Part shown: positions 17,838 to 26,649 of the stretch, in pieces
Position numbering within the stretch: the stretch's first letter is position 1
How the letters are laid out: each line of letters begins with the position of its first letter
Assembly (NCBI GenBank): GCA_900553945.1
Contig: USFR01000008.1
Coordinates: forward strand, 21,537-85,536
Length of the DNA: 64,000 nt
Source of the DNA: an uncultured Clostridium sp.
Lineage (GTDB): Bacteria > Bacillota > Clostridia > TANB77 > CAG-508
Direction: 5' to 3'
Notes under the pieces: generated by a model
Told to the model about the DNA's origin: nothing
Databases searched by the model: none
Seen by the model: the letters and a program-made list of their open reading frames with translations, nothing else
Position numbers and translations under genes: made by a program

Positions 17838-20800
17838 TTATTCGTCTGTGTCGACATCTCCTAATAAAGCATTTGGATCTAAATCATCATCTTCTAATAA
17901 TGTATCAAATAATCCATCTGTTTCTAAATTGTCCATGTCTACATCGTCATCATCTAAATCGCTATCTATTTCATCTTCTGAAACTTCTGTTAAATTTTGT
18001 TCATCTAACATTTCTTGTTCCATCATTTGTCTACCTTGTTCTTCTGTAAGCTCTATTCCTTCATCAACATGTTCTTTTAATTCTAATTCTTCGTCATCAT
18101 CAGAATATAATCTTACATCTAATCCTAGTGATTGAAGTTCTTTTACTAGAACTTTAAATGATTCAGGGATTCCTGGTTCAGGAATATTTTCACCTTTTAC
18201 AATAGCTTCATAAGTTTTTACTCTACCTACAACATCATCAGATTTTACTGTTAAAATTTCTTGTAATGTGTAAGCTGCACCGTAAGCTTCAAGTGCCCAA
18301 ACTTCCATTTCACCAAATCTCTGTCCACCAAATTGAGCTTTACCACCAAGCGGTTGTTGTGTAACTAATGAGTATGGTCCAGTTGAACGAGCATGTATTT
18401 TATCATCAACTAAGTGGTGAAGTTTTAACATGTACATTACACCAACTGTGATTGGCTTATCAAATGGTTCACCAGTTCTACCATCATATAAAACTGTTTT
18501 TCCGTTTGACTCTAATCCAGCCATTTTTAAACATTCTTCAATATCTTCTTCTGATGCACCATCAAATACTGGTGTTGCAACCTTCCAATTTAATAATCTT
18601 GCTGCAGCTCCTAAGTGAACTTCAAGCACCTGTCCTAAGTTCATACGAGAAGGTACACCTAATGGGTTTAACACAACATCAACTGGAGTTCCATCTGGCA
18701 TGAATGGCATATCTTCTTCTGGTAATATTCTTGAGATAACACCTTTGTTTCCATGACGTCCAGCCATTTTATCTCCAACAGATATTTTTCTCTTTTGAGC
18801 TATGTAAACTCTTATTACTTTATTTACACCAGGTCCTAATTCATCTGAATTGTCTCTAGTGAATACTTTAACATCAACTATTGTTCCAGCTTCTCCATGA
18901 GGTACACGTAGAGATGTGTCTCTTACTTCTCTAGCTTTTTCACCAAATATAGCTCTTAATAGTCTTTCTTCTGCTGTTAGTTCTGTTTCTCCTTTTGGAG
19001 TAACTTTTCCAACTAGGATATCTCCTGGTCTTACTTCAGCACCAACTCTGATGATACCATCTTCATCAAGATCTTTTAAGCTATCTTCACCAACGTTTGG
19101 TATATCTCTTGTGATTTCTTCTGGTCCTAATTTTGTATCACGACATTCGCAGTCATAATCTTCAATATGTATAGATGTTAATACATCTTCTTTTACTAAT
19201 CTTTCATTTAACAAAATAGCATCCTCGTAGTTATAACCTTCCCAAGTTGTAAATGCGATAAGTAAATTTTTACCAAGAGCCATCTCACCTTTATCTGTAG
19301 CAGGTCCATCGGCTATAATGTCTCCTCTTTTTACCGTCTCACCTTTCTTTACAATTGGTCTTTGGTTTATACATGTAGCACCATTTGTTCTTTTAAATTT
19401 ACGTAGGTGATATTTCTTTTCTTCACCTTTGTTATTTTTAATTGTGATTTCATCAGCAACAACTCTTGTTACTTCTCCATCTTCATCAGCAATTACAACA
19501 ACTCCTGAATCTTTTGCAGCTCTATATTCGATTCCAGTTCCAACTATAGGTGAATCTGTAATCATAAGAGGTACGGCCTGACGTTGCATGTTTGCACCCA
19601 TCAAGGCACGGTTAGCATCATCATGCTCTAAGAAAGGTATCATCGCTGCAGCAACTGAAACTAATTGTTTTGGAGATACATCAACATAATCAACTTTTTC
19701 TTTTTCAACTTCAATGATTTCATTTAAGTATCTAACTCTGATTCTATCATTTACAAATCTTCCTTCTTCATCTAATGGTTCAGAAGCTTGAGCTATTATG
19801 TGTTCGTCTTCTTCATCAGCTGTCATGTATTCAACTTCATCTGTTACTTTTCCTGTTTCTTTATCAACTTTTCTGTATGGTGTTTCAACAAATCCATATT
19901 CATTGATAATAGCAAATGTTGTTAATGCAGAAATAAGTCCTATGTTTGGTCCTTCTGGAGACTCTATTGGACATAATCTACCATAGTGAGTATAGTGAAC
20001 ATCACGTACTTCGAATCCGGCTCTATCTCTTGATAATCCACCAGGTCCTAATGCTGAAATTCTTCTCTTATGAGTTAATTCAGACAATGGGTTTGATTGA
20101 TCCATGAATTGAGATAATTGAGAGCTTCCAAAGAATTCTCTTATTGATGATGTTATTGGTTTTGTATTAATTAATGTTTGTGGTGTTACAACATCTAAGT
20201 CTTGAATTGTCATTCTCTCACGAACAACTCTTTCAAGTCTTGTTAAACCAATTCTAAATTGATTTTGTAATAATTCACCAACACATCTTATACGTCTGTT
20301 TCCTAAGTGGTCGATATCATCTATTTTTCCGATTCCATGATCTAAGTTAAATAAATAACTAATTGATCCTAATATATCTTCAGTTGTAACATGTTTTGGA
20401 ACTAATTCATCGATTCTATCCTCAATTACTTTTGCTAAATCTTTTTCATCAGTGTTTTCTAAAATATTTTTTAGCACTTCATAATTAACAAGTTCTTTGA
20501 TTTGTTTTGCTTTTACGTTTCTTAAAACTTCTTCGCTAACATAAGCTTTGATATCAACTGTTCCGTTTCCTATGATTCTAATTTTTTTATCTTCATATTT
20601 AACATCTACAACGTTTATTCCTGAATTTTGAATTTCTGTAGCAACATCTTTGGTTATAACTTCGTCTTTTCCTACAAAAAGTTCACCTGTTTCTGGATTG
20701 ATTACATCTTCGTATGCAACCATGTTTGTAATTCTTGATGCTAAATTTAATTTTTTATTATATTTGTATCTACCAACTCTAGCTAAGTCATATCTTCTAT

Positions 20801-21587
20801 CGTCGAAGAATAATCCATTAAATAAGTTTCTTGCAGCATCAACTGTTGGCAATTCTCCTGGTCTTAGTTTTTTATATATTTCTATTAAAGCATCTTCTTG
20901 TGTTTTTATTGGGTCTTTTGCAATTGTTGCTATTAACTTGTCTTCTTCCCCGAAGAAGTCTATCATTTGGTCATCTGTTAATAAACCAATTGCTCTTAAT
21001 AATGATGTTACTGGTAATTTCCTTGTTCTATCAATTCTTACCCAGAACACATCATTGCTATCTGTTTCATACTCTAGCCATGCACCTCTTATTGGCATAA
21101 CTGTTGATGTATAGATTTTTTTACCTGTTTTGTCATATGCTGAATCATAATAGCATCCTGGTGAACGAACTAACTGACTTACAACAACTCTCTCTGCACC
21201 ATTAATAACAAATGTTGCACTGTCTGTCATAAGTGGGAAATCACCTAAGTAGATTTCTTGTTCTTTAATTTCACCTGTTTCTCTGTTTATAAGTCTTACT
21301 TTAACATGTAATCTTGTTGAATATGTCGCATCTCTTTCTTTTGCTTCTTCTAATGTGTATTTTGTTTTTTCTTCCATGTAGTAATCGAAGAATTCTAAGA
21401 CTAAGTTTCCTGAATAGTCGATTATAGGTGAAATATCTTTTAATACTTCTCCTAAACCTTCTTTTACGAACCAGTCATAAGAATCTTTTTGAACCTTTAT
21501 AAGATTAGGGATCTCTATACTATCGCCAATCTTAGAGAAGGTTTTTCTTGTACATTTTTCGTGCTTAACATCTTTAACTTTAACCAA
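17838..21587 (-). CDS. rpoB: DNA-directed RNA polymerase subunit beta
   Basis: Beta subunit of RNA polymerase, 1249 aa. The rifampicin-binding and fork-loop region is plain (SQLSQFMDQSNPLSELTHKRR, LGPGGLSRDRAGFEVRDVH, ESPEGPNIGLI), as are GYNYEDAI and the C-terminal clamp motif KAQFGGQRFGEMEVWALEA. A long acidic tail (about the last 110 residues, many Asp and Glu) follows. The start codon is TTG at 21587 with GGGGTG seven bases upstream; the first ATG downstream is too far in. The rplJ-rplL genes usually found before rpoB are absent, and rpsT diverges instead. Confidence 0.98.
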   Translation of the reverse strand: MVKVKDVKHEKCTRKTFSKIGDSIEIPNLIKVQKDSYDWFVKEGLGEVLKDISPIIDYSGNLVLEFFDYYMEEKTKYTLEEAKERDATYSTRLHVKVRLINRETGEIKEQEIYLGDFPLMTDSATFVINGAERVVVSQLVRSPGCYYDSAYDKTGKKIYTSTVMPIRGAWLEYETDSNDVFWVRIDRTRKLPVTSLLRAIGLLTDDQMIDFFGEEDKLIATIAKDPIKTQEDALIEIYKKLRPGELPTVDAARNLFNGLFFDDRRYDLARVGRYKYNKKLNLASRITNMVAYEDVINPETGELFVGKDEVITKDVATEIQNSGINVVDVKYEDKKIRIIGNGTVDIKAYVSEEVLRNVKAKQIKELVNYEVLKNILENTDEKDLAKVIEDRIDELVPKHVTTEDILGSISYLFNLDHGIGKIDDIDHLGNRRIRCVGELLQNQFRIGLTRLERVVRERMTIQDLDVVTPQTLINTKPITSSIREFFGSSQLSQFMDQSNPLSELTHKRRISALGPGGLSRDRAGFEVRDVHYTHYGRLCPIESPEGPNIGLISALTTFAIINEYGFVETPYRKVDKETGKVTDEVEYMTADEEDEHIIAQASEPLDEEGRFVNDRIRVRYLNEIIEVEKEKVDYVDVSPKQLVSVAAAMIPFLEHDDANRALMGANMQRQAVPLMITDSPIVGTGIEYRAAKDSGVVVIADEDGEVTRVVADEITIKNNKGEEKKYHLRKFKRTNGATCINQRPIVKKGETVKRGDIIADGPATDKGEMALGKNLLIAFTTWEGYNYEDAILLNERLVKEDVLTSIHIEDYDCECRDTKLGPEEITRDIPNVGEDSLKDLDEDGIIRVGAEVRPGDILVGKVTPKGETELTAEERLLRAIFGEKAREVRDTSLRVPHGEAGTIVDVKVFTRDNSDELGPGVNKVIRVYIAQKRKISVGDKMAGRHGNKGVISRILPEEDMPFMPDGTPVDVVLNPLGVPSRMNLGQVLEVHLGAAARLLNWKVATPVFDGASEEDIEECLKMAGLESNGKTVLYDGRTGEPFDKPITVGVMYMLKLHHLVDDKIHARSTGPYSLVTQQPLGGKAQFGGQRFGEMEVWALEAYGAAYTLQEILTVKSDDVVGRVKTYEAIVKGENIPEPGIPESFKVLVKELQSLGLDVRLYSDDDEELELKEHVDEGIELTEEQGRQMMEQEMLDEQNLTEVSEDEIDSDLDDDDVDMDNLETDGLFDTLLEDDDLDPNALLGDVDTDE

Positions 21588-21786
21588 AAAAAATCACCCC
21601 TATTTTCCGTTTGTGGTTAAAACAAACTTTTTTAAAATTAAAGCAGGTATGTGATATATCCTTAAGAAAGTCCCTCTTAAACAACAGGTTGTTATTTTCA
21701 AAAAATGTTCCCTGCTAAAAAACATCTTTAGAAAAATAGTGCCACTGAAATTTAATTCCTCTTTCTTTATATATTAAAATTGTCCT
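21588..21786 (-). promoter_or_regulatory. About 200-nt untranslated leader of rpoB
   Basis: From the promoter at 21791-21820 to the TTG start there is no gene. Read on the minus strand the leader has several possible stems: CAGTG with CACT, AACA with TGTT around ACC, TTAAG with CTTAA, and TAGCAGG with CCTGCTTTA, the last followed by a T/A-rich run. It could be an attenuator or a protein-binding leader. I do not recognise a known riboswitch. Confidence 0.4.
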
Positions 21787-21790
21787 AATA

Positions 21791-21820
21791 AGTATATCAT
21801 AGATTTCCGTAAGCAGTCAA
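21791..21820 (-). promoter_or_regulatory. Promoter of rpoBC
   Basis: On the minus strand TTGACT (21820-21815), an 18-base spacer, TATACT (21796-21791). Confidence 0.7.
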
Positions 21821-21914
21821 GGTTTATTAATACATTTTTTATAGTTTTTAATCCTACTATTTTTTCTATTCTTTTCACCTCTTCTCTCTTTTGTAAAAAA
21901 GTTAATAAAAGCAC

Positions 21915-21943
21915 TTGCGTTTTGCATATTCTTGTGTTAGAAT
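21915..21943 (+). promoter_or_regulatory. Promoter of rpsT
   Basis: TTGCGT (21915-21920), a 17-base spacer, TAGAAT (21938-21943), with TG one base before the -10 (extended -10). Confidence 0.65.
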
Positions 21944-21991
21944 ATTAAAAGTAAAATTTACTTATTTAGCTAAGAGGAGGTGCAAATAGAT

Positions 21992-22255
21992 ATGCCAAAC
22001 ATTAAATCAGCTATAAAAAGAGTTAGTGTTATCGAAAAGAAAACTTTACAAAATAATATGATTAAAACAGGATACAGAACAGCTGTTAAAAAGTTTGAAG
22101 CATCTGTAGAAGCAGGAAACAAAGAAGAAGCTACAGCTAATTTCAAAGTTGCTGTTAAAAAAATAGATCAAGCTTGTACAAAAGGTGTTATCAAGAAAAA
22201 TACAGCTTCAAGAAAAAAATCTAATTTAGCAAAAAAATTAAATGAAATGAAATAA
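21992..22255 (+). CDS. rpsT: 30S ribosomal protein S20
   Basis: Small basic ribosomal protein that binds 16S rRNA early in 30S assembly. The 87-aa sequence begins MPNIKSAIKRV and has the typical helical KKFEASVEAGNKEEA and RKKSNLAKKLNEM segments. The start is ATG at 21992. A GTG twelve bases upstream is part of the ribosome site GAGGAGGTG itself. It is monocistronic, with an extended -10 promoter and a strong terminator, and is divergent from rpoB. Confidence 0.95.
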   Translation: MPNIKSAIKRVSVIEKKTLQNNMIKTGYRTAVKKFEASVEAGNKEEATANFKVAVKKIDQACTKGVIKKNTASRKKSNLAKKLNEMK

Positions 22256-22284
22256 AAAAAGATAGAGCGAATCTATCTTTTTTT
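22254..22284 (+). terminator. Terminator of rpsT
   Basis: AAAAAAAGATAGA pairs with TCTATCTTTTTTT around a GCGAA loop and overlaps the stop codon. Confidence 0.9.
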
Positions 22285-22294
22285 ATTATAGCCG

Positions 22295-22415
22295 GAATCA
22301 TATATTTCATTTTTAAATGATGCACAGTTTGAAAGTTTTTACCTAGCCAACTAAACGAAGTTTGATGGGTGGTAACATCTTTTAGCAAGGAATTCAAAAA
22401 AGAAATATATGATTC
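22295..22415. repeat. 121-bp element with 14-bp perfect inverted ends
   Basis: GAATCATATATTTC at 22295-22308 is repeated in inverse at 22402-22415. Inside, TTACC and GGTAA bracket a second stem region (AAAC/GTTT, CCA/TGG). No open frame. It could be a MITE-like element or a structured RNA lying between rpsT and the next gene. Confidence 0.6.
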
Positions 22416-22428
22416 ATTTTTTTTAATT

Positions 22429-22680
22429 TTATTTATGCATTTCTTCTTTTACAATCCATAAACCGCAACTGCAAACTATTACGGAAATAACACCTATTAT
22501 CCCTATTTTAAAAACTTGTATTCCAATTTTATATAATTCAGCTGATATGTACAATTTATAATGAACAAATAGTATAGCTATTCCCAATAGACATATTAAG
22601 AAAAATATCCACTGTCCTATATCAATTAATTTTATTATCTTTTTATCCATTTTTTTTATCTTTTTTATTATATTTTGCAT
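22429..22680 (-). CDS. Small two-helix membrane protein, unknown
   Basis: From the ATG at 22680, which has AAAGGAAG seven bases upstream, the frame encodes 83 residues: a basic N-terminus (MQNIIKKIKKMDKKIIK) and two hydrophobic helices separated by a short loop. The same frame continues 20 codons upstream without a better ribosome site. I recognise no family. Confidence 0.55.
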   Translation of the reverse strand: MQNIIKKIKKMDKKIIKLIDIGQWIFFLICLLGIAILFVHYKLYISAELYKIGIQVFKIGIIGVISVIVCSCGLWIVKEEMHK

Positions 22681-22780
22681 CTTTATACTTCCTTTCCGTT
22701 CCATCTTATAAACTAATATTAACAAATTTATTCTCTTCATTCAATTGTACTTTTTCCCACTTTTTCCTATTTATAGGTAC

Positions 22781-22809
22781 TTGTTTTTTTTCTTTGCTTA
22801 AGTTATAAT
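22781..22809 (+). promoter_or_regulatory. Promoter of the gene at 22847
   Basis: TTGTTT (22781-22786), a 17-base spacer, TATAAT (22804-22809). The start codon is 38 bases downstream. Confidence 0.6.
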
Positions 22810-22846
22810 TTTTCAAGTATTATTAAGAAATTTTTTGAGGAGTTTT

Positions 22847-23407
22847 ATGGATATATTAGTTTTAAAAGAAAAATTGCTAAATAAAAAAAATATTATACTT
22901 ATAGTTATCTTATTAATTATGATAATTGTAGCTATTTCTTTATTTTTTATTTTAAATAAGACTAAAAAGGAAAAACTAAAACCAATTAGTTTTTCAAGTA
23001 GTGATGGTTCTGTATCTATTACGGCTCCTTCAGAATATGAATTTTCTGTAATTGATGATGCTTCTTATTTATTACTACTAAAATCACAGATTACAGGTTC
23101 AAGTATCTATGTTTCAGAAACGTCAACTACAAATATTAGAGATATTTCTAAATTTATTGAATATGATAAAAATGATTATATTTCTAAATTTCCTAACATT
23201 AGCCAAGTTTCTGACGTAAACGAATTAACTATTCAAGGATTGCAAGCATACAACTATAATTTTTATTATAAAAAAAATATGTATGTTGATGTTTATTGGA
23301 TTTTAAAAGATTCAAAATTTATTATTGTTGATTTTAATATTAATAAAGATAAAATTGATTTATCATCACATGTTGCTGAAATTTTAAATTCTTTAAAATT
23401 AAATTAG
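22847..23407 (+). CDS. Membrane-anchored extracytoplasmic protein, PsbP-like fold possible
   Basis: A 186-aa protein: short cytosolic N-terminus, one membrane helix (about residues 15-37), then an extracytoplasmic domain. The domain begins ISFSSSDGSVSITAPSEYEF, alternates strands and helices, and ends in a helix (AEILNSLKLN). That pattern resembles PsbP-like lipoprotein domains, but I cannot assign a function. The ATG at 22847 follows GAGGAG. It is probably co-transcribed with the export protein 9 bp downstream. Confidence 0.65.
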   Translation: MDILVLKEKLLNKKNIILIVILLIMIIVAISLFFILNKTKKEKLKPISFSSSDGSVSITAPSEYEFSVIDDASYLLLLKSQITGSSIYVSETSTTNIRDISKFIEYDKNDYISKFPNISQVSDVNELTIQGLQAYNYNFYYKKNMYVDVYWILKDSKFIIVDFNINKDKIDLSSHVAEILNSLKLN

Positions 23408-23416
23408 GAGGTTTAT

Positions 23417-23917
23417 ATGTTAACATCTTTTTTTATGACTTTAAAAGGCATTCCTTTTATTGCTAAATGTTTAATAACTGTTTTTGTAGGTATGATGCCA
23501 ATTATTGAAATTAGAGGTGCTATTCCTTTAGGATATGTAATGGGATTGAATTATTGGGTTGCTTATTTATGCAGTTTCATTGGAAATATTATTCCAATAT
23601 TCTTTATTGTAAAATATATTAGACCATTATTTGATTTCTTTGGTAGATGGAAATTCTTTAAGAAAATTATAGATTGGGCTACTAATAAGGCTACTAAAAA
23701 GATTCAAGAAAATACTAAGCTTCAATCAGCTGTTGCTTTTGGATTGTTCATTTTTGTTGCAATTCCTATTCCTACAACTGGTGCTTGGGTTGGTTCTCTT
23801 ATTGCTAATTTCTTGGATATTCCTTTGAAGAAAGCTTTTGTGCCTTTGGCTTTAGGGGTTGCAGTGGCTGGGTTTATTGTGTTGTGTGCTACGGGGGCTG
23901 TTGCTGCTGTTGTCTAG
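23417..23917 (+). CDS. Small multidrug-export-type membrane protein (Sm_multidrug_ex family)
   Basis: A 166-aa integral membrane protein with four or five helices. The features MPIIEIRGAIPLGYVMGL near the N-terminus and FVAIPIPTTGAWVGSLIA in the middle are those of the family annotated as putative small multidrug exporters (COG2426). Transport substrates are unproven for the family. The ATG follows AGGAGG, directly behind the membrane-anchored protein gene. Confidence 0.85.
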   Translation: MLTSFFMTLKGIPFIAKCLITVFVGMMPIIEIRGAIPLGYVMGLNYWVAYLCSFIGNIIPIFFIVKYIRPLFDFFGRWKFFKKIIDWATNKATKKIQENTKLQSAVAFGLFIFVAIPIPTTGAWVGSLIANFLDIPLKKAFVPLALGVAVAGFIVLCATGAVAAVV

Positions 23918-24054
23918 AATTTTTATATAAATAATATTTTTATAGTATATAATAGAAAACAATAAGAAACTTTAAATTTCACAACTCAAAGTGAAAATAA
24001 AGCATTAAATTATATTTTATTTTCTAAGGAATTTTGCATAACTTTCCTGTTATA

Positions 24055-24109
24055 GAAAAAATCTCAAATTCTATAGTACATAAATGTACATTGAATTTGA
24101 GATTTTTTT
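24055..24109. terminator. Convergent terminator
   Basis: AAAAAATCTCAAATTC pairs with GAATTTGAGATTTTTT around an inner hairpin (TGTAC/GTACA). It lies between the converging exporter gene and AI-2E-type permease gene and can serve both. Confidence 0.8.
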
Positions 24110-24150
24110 AATATGCACATATATCAAATTTGCATACAATAAAATTTCAT

Positions 24151-25296
24151 CTACTGATTCTGTGACTTAACTAATTCTACTTTTCTCTTTTCTCTTATTT
24201 CTATGAAATCTACTATTAGTAATTTTAGGATTGCAATAACTGGTACTGATAAGAACATTCCGATTACTCCGAAAAATTCTCCGCCTATTGTTACTGCAAA
24301 TATTACTAGTATTGGACTTATTTTAAGTCCGTCTCCTAATATTTTAGGGTTTATTATGTTTGCATCTATTTGTTGTAATATAATAACTGTTACTGCCATT
24401 ATTAATGCTTGTTGAACTCCTCCTGTAAATACAGTTATCAGAACTGCTACGGCTATAGCAATTATAGCTCCAAAGTATGGAATGATATTGAACAATCCAA
24501 TAAAGAATCCTAGCAATATTGAATATTTCACCCCTATAATTGTAAGAGCTATCGATACCAATATTCCAATTATTATTGCGTCTATGATTTGGCAATAGAT
24601 AAAATCTAATAGAATTTTATTTGATGTTGTAAAATATTTGCTTAATCTTGTATATGCTTGTTCATCAAACATAGATTTTCCTAGTTTTTTCAAAAATTCT
24701 TTAATATCTTTTCTTTGCAATAAAATATATATTGAAATTACTATAGTAACAAAAATGTTAAATACTGCTCCAAATACTCCTATTACTGTGTTTATATATC
24801 CTAAAATTCTGTCTGTGCTTAAATATGCTCCTATATCAAATGATTGTACTTTACTTATTGCTTCTTCAATATTTACTTTTTTCAATATTGAATTTTCGTT
24901 TGTATTTGATACATAATTTTTGGCATCTTCTATGTAATTTGGAAAATTATTAATAAGTTCTCGAATGCTTTCTTTTACTGGTGGCATAACACAATTTATT
25001 AATAAAATTACCAATAGAATTGCTATTATATAAATTGCAAATATACTTATTGGTCTTGCTACTTTCTCTAGCTTTTTATTCTTATTTAATAATCTTTCCA
25101 AAAATGTAACTGGTCTATAAAATAAATATGCAACTATTACTCCCATTATAAATGGCATTATAACTGATACTACTCTTTGAGCAAAACTCCATAGTGCTCC
25201 AAAATCACTTACAAATTTGTAAACAAATATTAGTGCCATTCCTAATGTGAAATAGTATAACCATTTGCTTATACCTTTTCCTCTTCTTATTCTCAT
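24151..25296 (-). CDS. AI-2E family transporter (PerM-like permease)
   Basis: A 381-aa membrane protein with about eight helices. Two or three N-terminal helices are followed by a soluble insertion (about 110-180), then the conserved block IVISIYILLQRKDIKEFLKKL, the PYFGAIIAIAVAV and LQQIDANIINPKILG motifs, and SPILVIFAVTIGGEFFG. This is the AI-2E/PerM superfamily, whose members exchange small solutes or ions. True AI-2 transport is proven for few of them. AAAGGAAG precedes the ATG. Confidence 0.9.
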   Translation of the reverse strand: MRIRRGKGISKWLYYFTLGMALIFVYKFVSDFGALWSFAQRVVSVIMPFIMGVIVAYLFYRPVTFLERLLNKNKKLEKVARPISIFAIYIIAILLVILLINCVMPPVKESIRELINNFPNYIEDAKNYVSNTNENSILKKVNIEEAISKVQSFDIGAYLSTDRILGYINTVIGVFGAVFNIFVTIVISIYILLQRKDIKEFLKKLGKSMFDEQAYTRLSKYFTTSNKILLDFIYCQIIDAIIIGILVSIALTIIGVKYSILLGFFIGLFNIIPYFGAIIAIAVAVLITVFTGGVQQALIMAVTVIILQQIDANIINPKILGDGLKISPILVIFAVTIGGEFFGVIGMFLSVPVIAILKLLIVDFIEIREKRKVELVKSQNQ

Positions 25297-25344
25297 TTTT
25301 ACTTCCTTTCATTTTTTAGTTATGCTAGTATATCACTTTTGGGC

Positions 25345-25719
25345 CTATTTTTCAATGCTTCTAGGAATGTAGTTTATCTGCCAGCTTTCTTTTTCAATAT
25401 ATATTTCTATTGCATCAAATTGTATTTCCATATCTCTTATTTTATTTATATATATATAATATTCTGCTGTTTTCCAAATATGTTCTTGCTTTTGTTTATT
25501 TATTGCAAGTCTTGCTTCTATGAAATGGCTAGTTCGTGTTTTTACTTCAACAAAGTGAAGTGTGTTGCCTCTTCTTGCTATGATATCTATTTCTCCAAGC
25601 TTGCTTCTAAAATTACATTTTAAAATTTGATATTTATTAATTTCTAAATAAATCTTTGCTATTCTTTCTCCTAAATCTCCTAGTTTTTTGTTATTCAATA
25701 ATTCTGTATCCTTTCCCAT
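25345..25719 (-). CDS. YraN/UPF0102 endonuclease-like protein
   Basis: A 124-aa soluble protein of the UPF0102 family with a restriction-endonuclease-like fold. The core motif GEIDIIARRGNTLHFVEVKTR (about residues 42-62) supplies the Glu, Asp, Glu and Lys of a PD-(D/E)xK site. It overlaps the 3' end of the dprA frame by 29 bp, so the two are translationally linked. The yraN/dprA/comM neighbourhood is common in bacteria. Confidence 0.88.
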   Translation of the reverse strand: MGKDTELLNNKKLGDLGERIAKIYLEINKYQILKCNFRSKLGEIDIIARRGNTLHFVEVKTRTSHFIEARLAINKQKQEHIWKTAEYYIYINKIRDMEIQFDAIEIYIEKESWQINYIPRSIEK

Positions 25720-26533
25720 ATTCTTGTGTTATTATTTCTTCTAATTCTAATATTGTGAGTTCTTGATTTATTTCTGATATGCTTTTGTTTAGTTTTATTG
25801 CTAATTCTTCTTTGGTTAGAATTTCTTTTGAAAGTAGTTTTAAAATTTCATTATCATATTTTTTCTTGTTTTCTTTTTCTATAAATTCTATGTTTTGATT
25901 TTCGTAGTATTTTATTATGTCTTGAGCTTTTGTAACTAATATTCCACCTTTTTTTATTATACTATTTGGTCCTGTTCCATATGAATTACTTATGCTGTGT
26001 GGCAGGCAAAACACTGGTTTCTTTTGTTTTATTCCGTATTCTGCTGTTATTGTTGTTCCGCTTCTATGCTTTCCCTCTATCATTAATATTCCATCTGATA
26101 GTGCGCTTACTATTCTGTTTCGTTTTGGAAAGTGTAATGAATCTGGTTCTGTTTCTGGTGGATATTCGCTAATTATTGCTCCTCCGCTTTTTATTATTTT
26201 TTCATATAGTGGTTTATTTTCTTTTGGGTATACATGATTAAATCCGCTTCCTAATACTGCAATTGTTATTCCTCCATTATTAATACATGTTTGATGTGCT
26301 ATACTGTCTATTCCTTTTGCTAGACCACTGATTATATTTATATTCTTTTTACAAAATTGTTTTACGAATTCTTCGGTTATGTGTTCCCCTTCTCTTGATG
26401 AATTTCTAGAACCTACTACTGCAATTCCAAAGTTGTTTAGTATTTTTTCATTTCCTTCTACATAGATTTCTGTTATTTTTAGTCTTTTTAATTTCTTTGG
26501 AAATAAAGAATCTTCTTTTCTTATTACTTTTAT
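25691..26533 (-). CDS. dprA: DprA-like DNA-processing protein with no normal start codon
   Basis: The Rossmann core is complete: VVGSRNSSREG, ISGLAKGIDSIAHQ, AVLGSGFNHVYP, FPKRNRIVSALSDGILM, EGKHRSGTTITAEYG; a C-terminal winged-helix tail ends in YGKGYRIIE. DprA loads RecA on incoming single-stranded DNA. The frame is open to 26560, where an in-frame TAA blocks it, and contains no ATG, GTG or TTG before the ATG at 26083, deep in the fold. The SAM-type N-domain is missing and only about 90 bp separate this frame from comM. AAGGAG at 26547-26542 lies eight bases before an ATA (26533), which may act as start; otherwise this is a 5'-truncated pseudogene. Confidence 0.7.
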   Translation of the reverse strand: MKVIRKEDSLFPKKLKRLKITEIYVEGNEKILNNFGIAVVGSRNSSREGEHITEEFVKQFCKKNINIISGLAKGIDSIAHQTCINNGGITIAVLGSGFNHVYPKENKPLYEKIIKSGGAIISEYPPETEPDSLHFPKRNRIVSALSDGILMIEGKHRSGTTITAEYGIKQKKPVFCLPHSISNSYGTGPNSIIKKGGILVTKAQDIIKYYENQNIEFIEKENKKKYDNEILKLLSKEILTKEELAIKLNKSISEINQELTILELEEIITQEYGKGYRIIE

Positions 26534-26649
26534 TCTATCTTCTCCTTGTATAAAATATATTTAGGTTTTTAAAGGTTACCCATAAACCTTTATAATAATT
26601 AACTCATGGTACGTTTTTATGTTAACTTTACATTTTTTACTTTTTCTTT

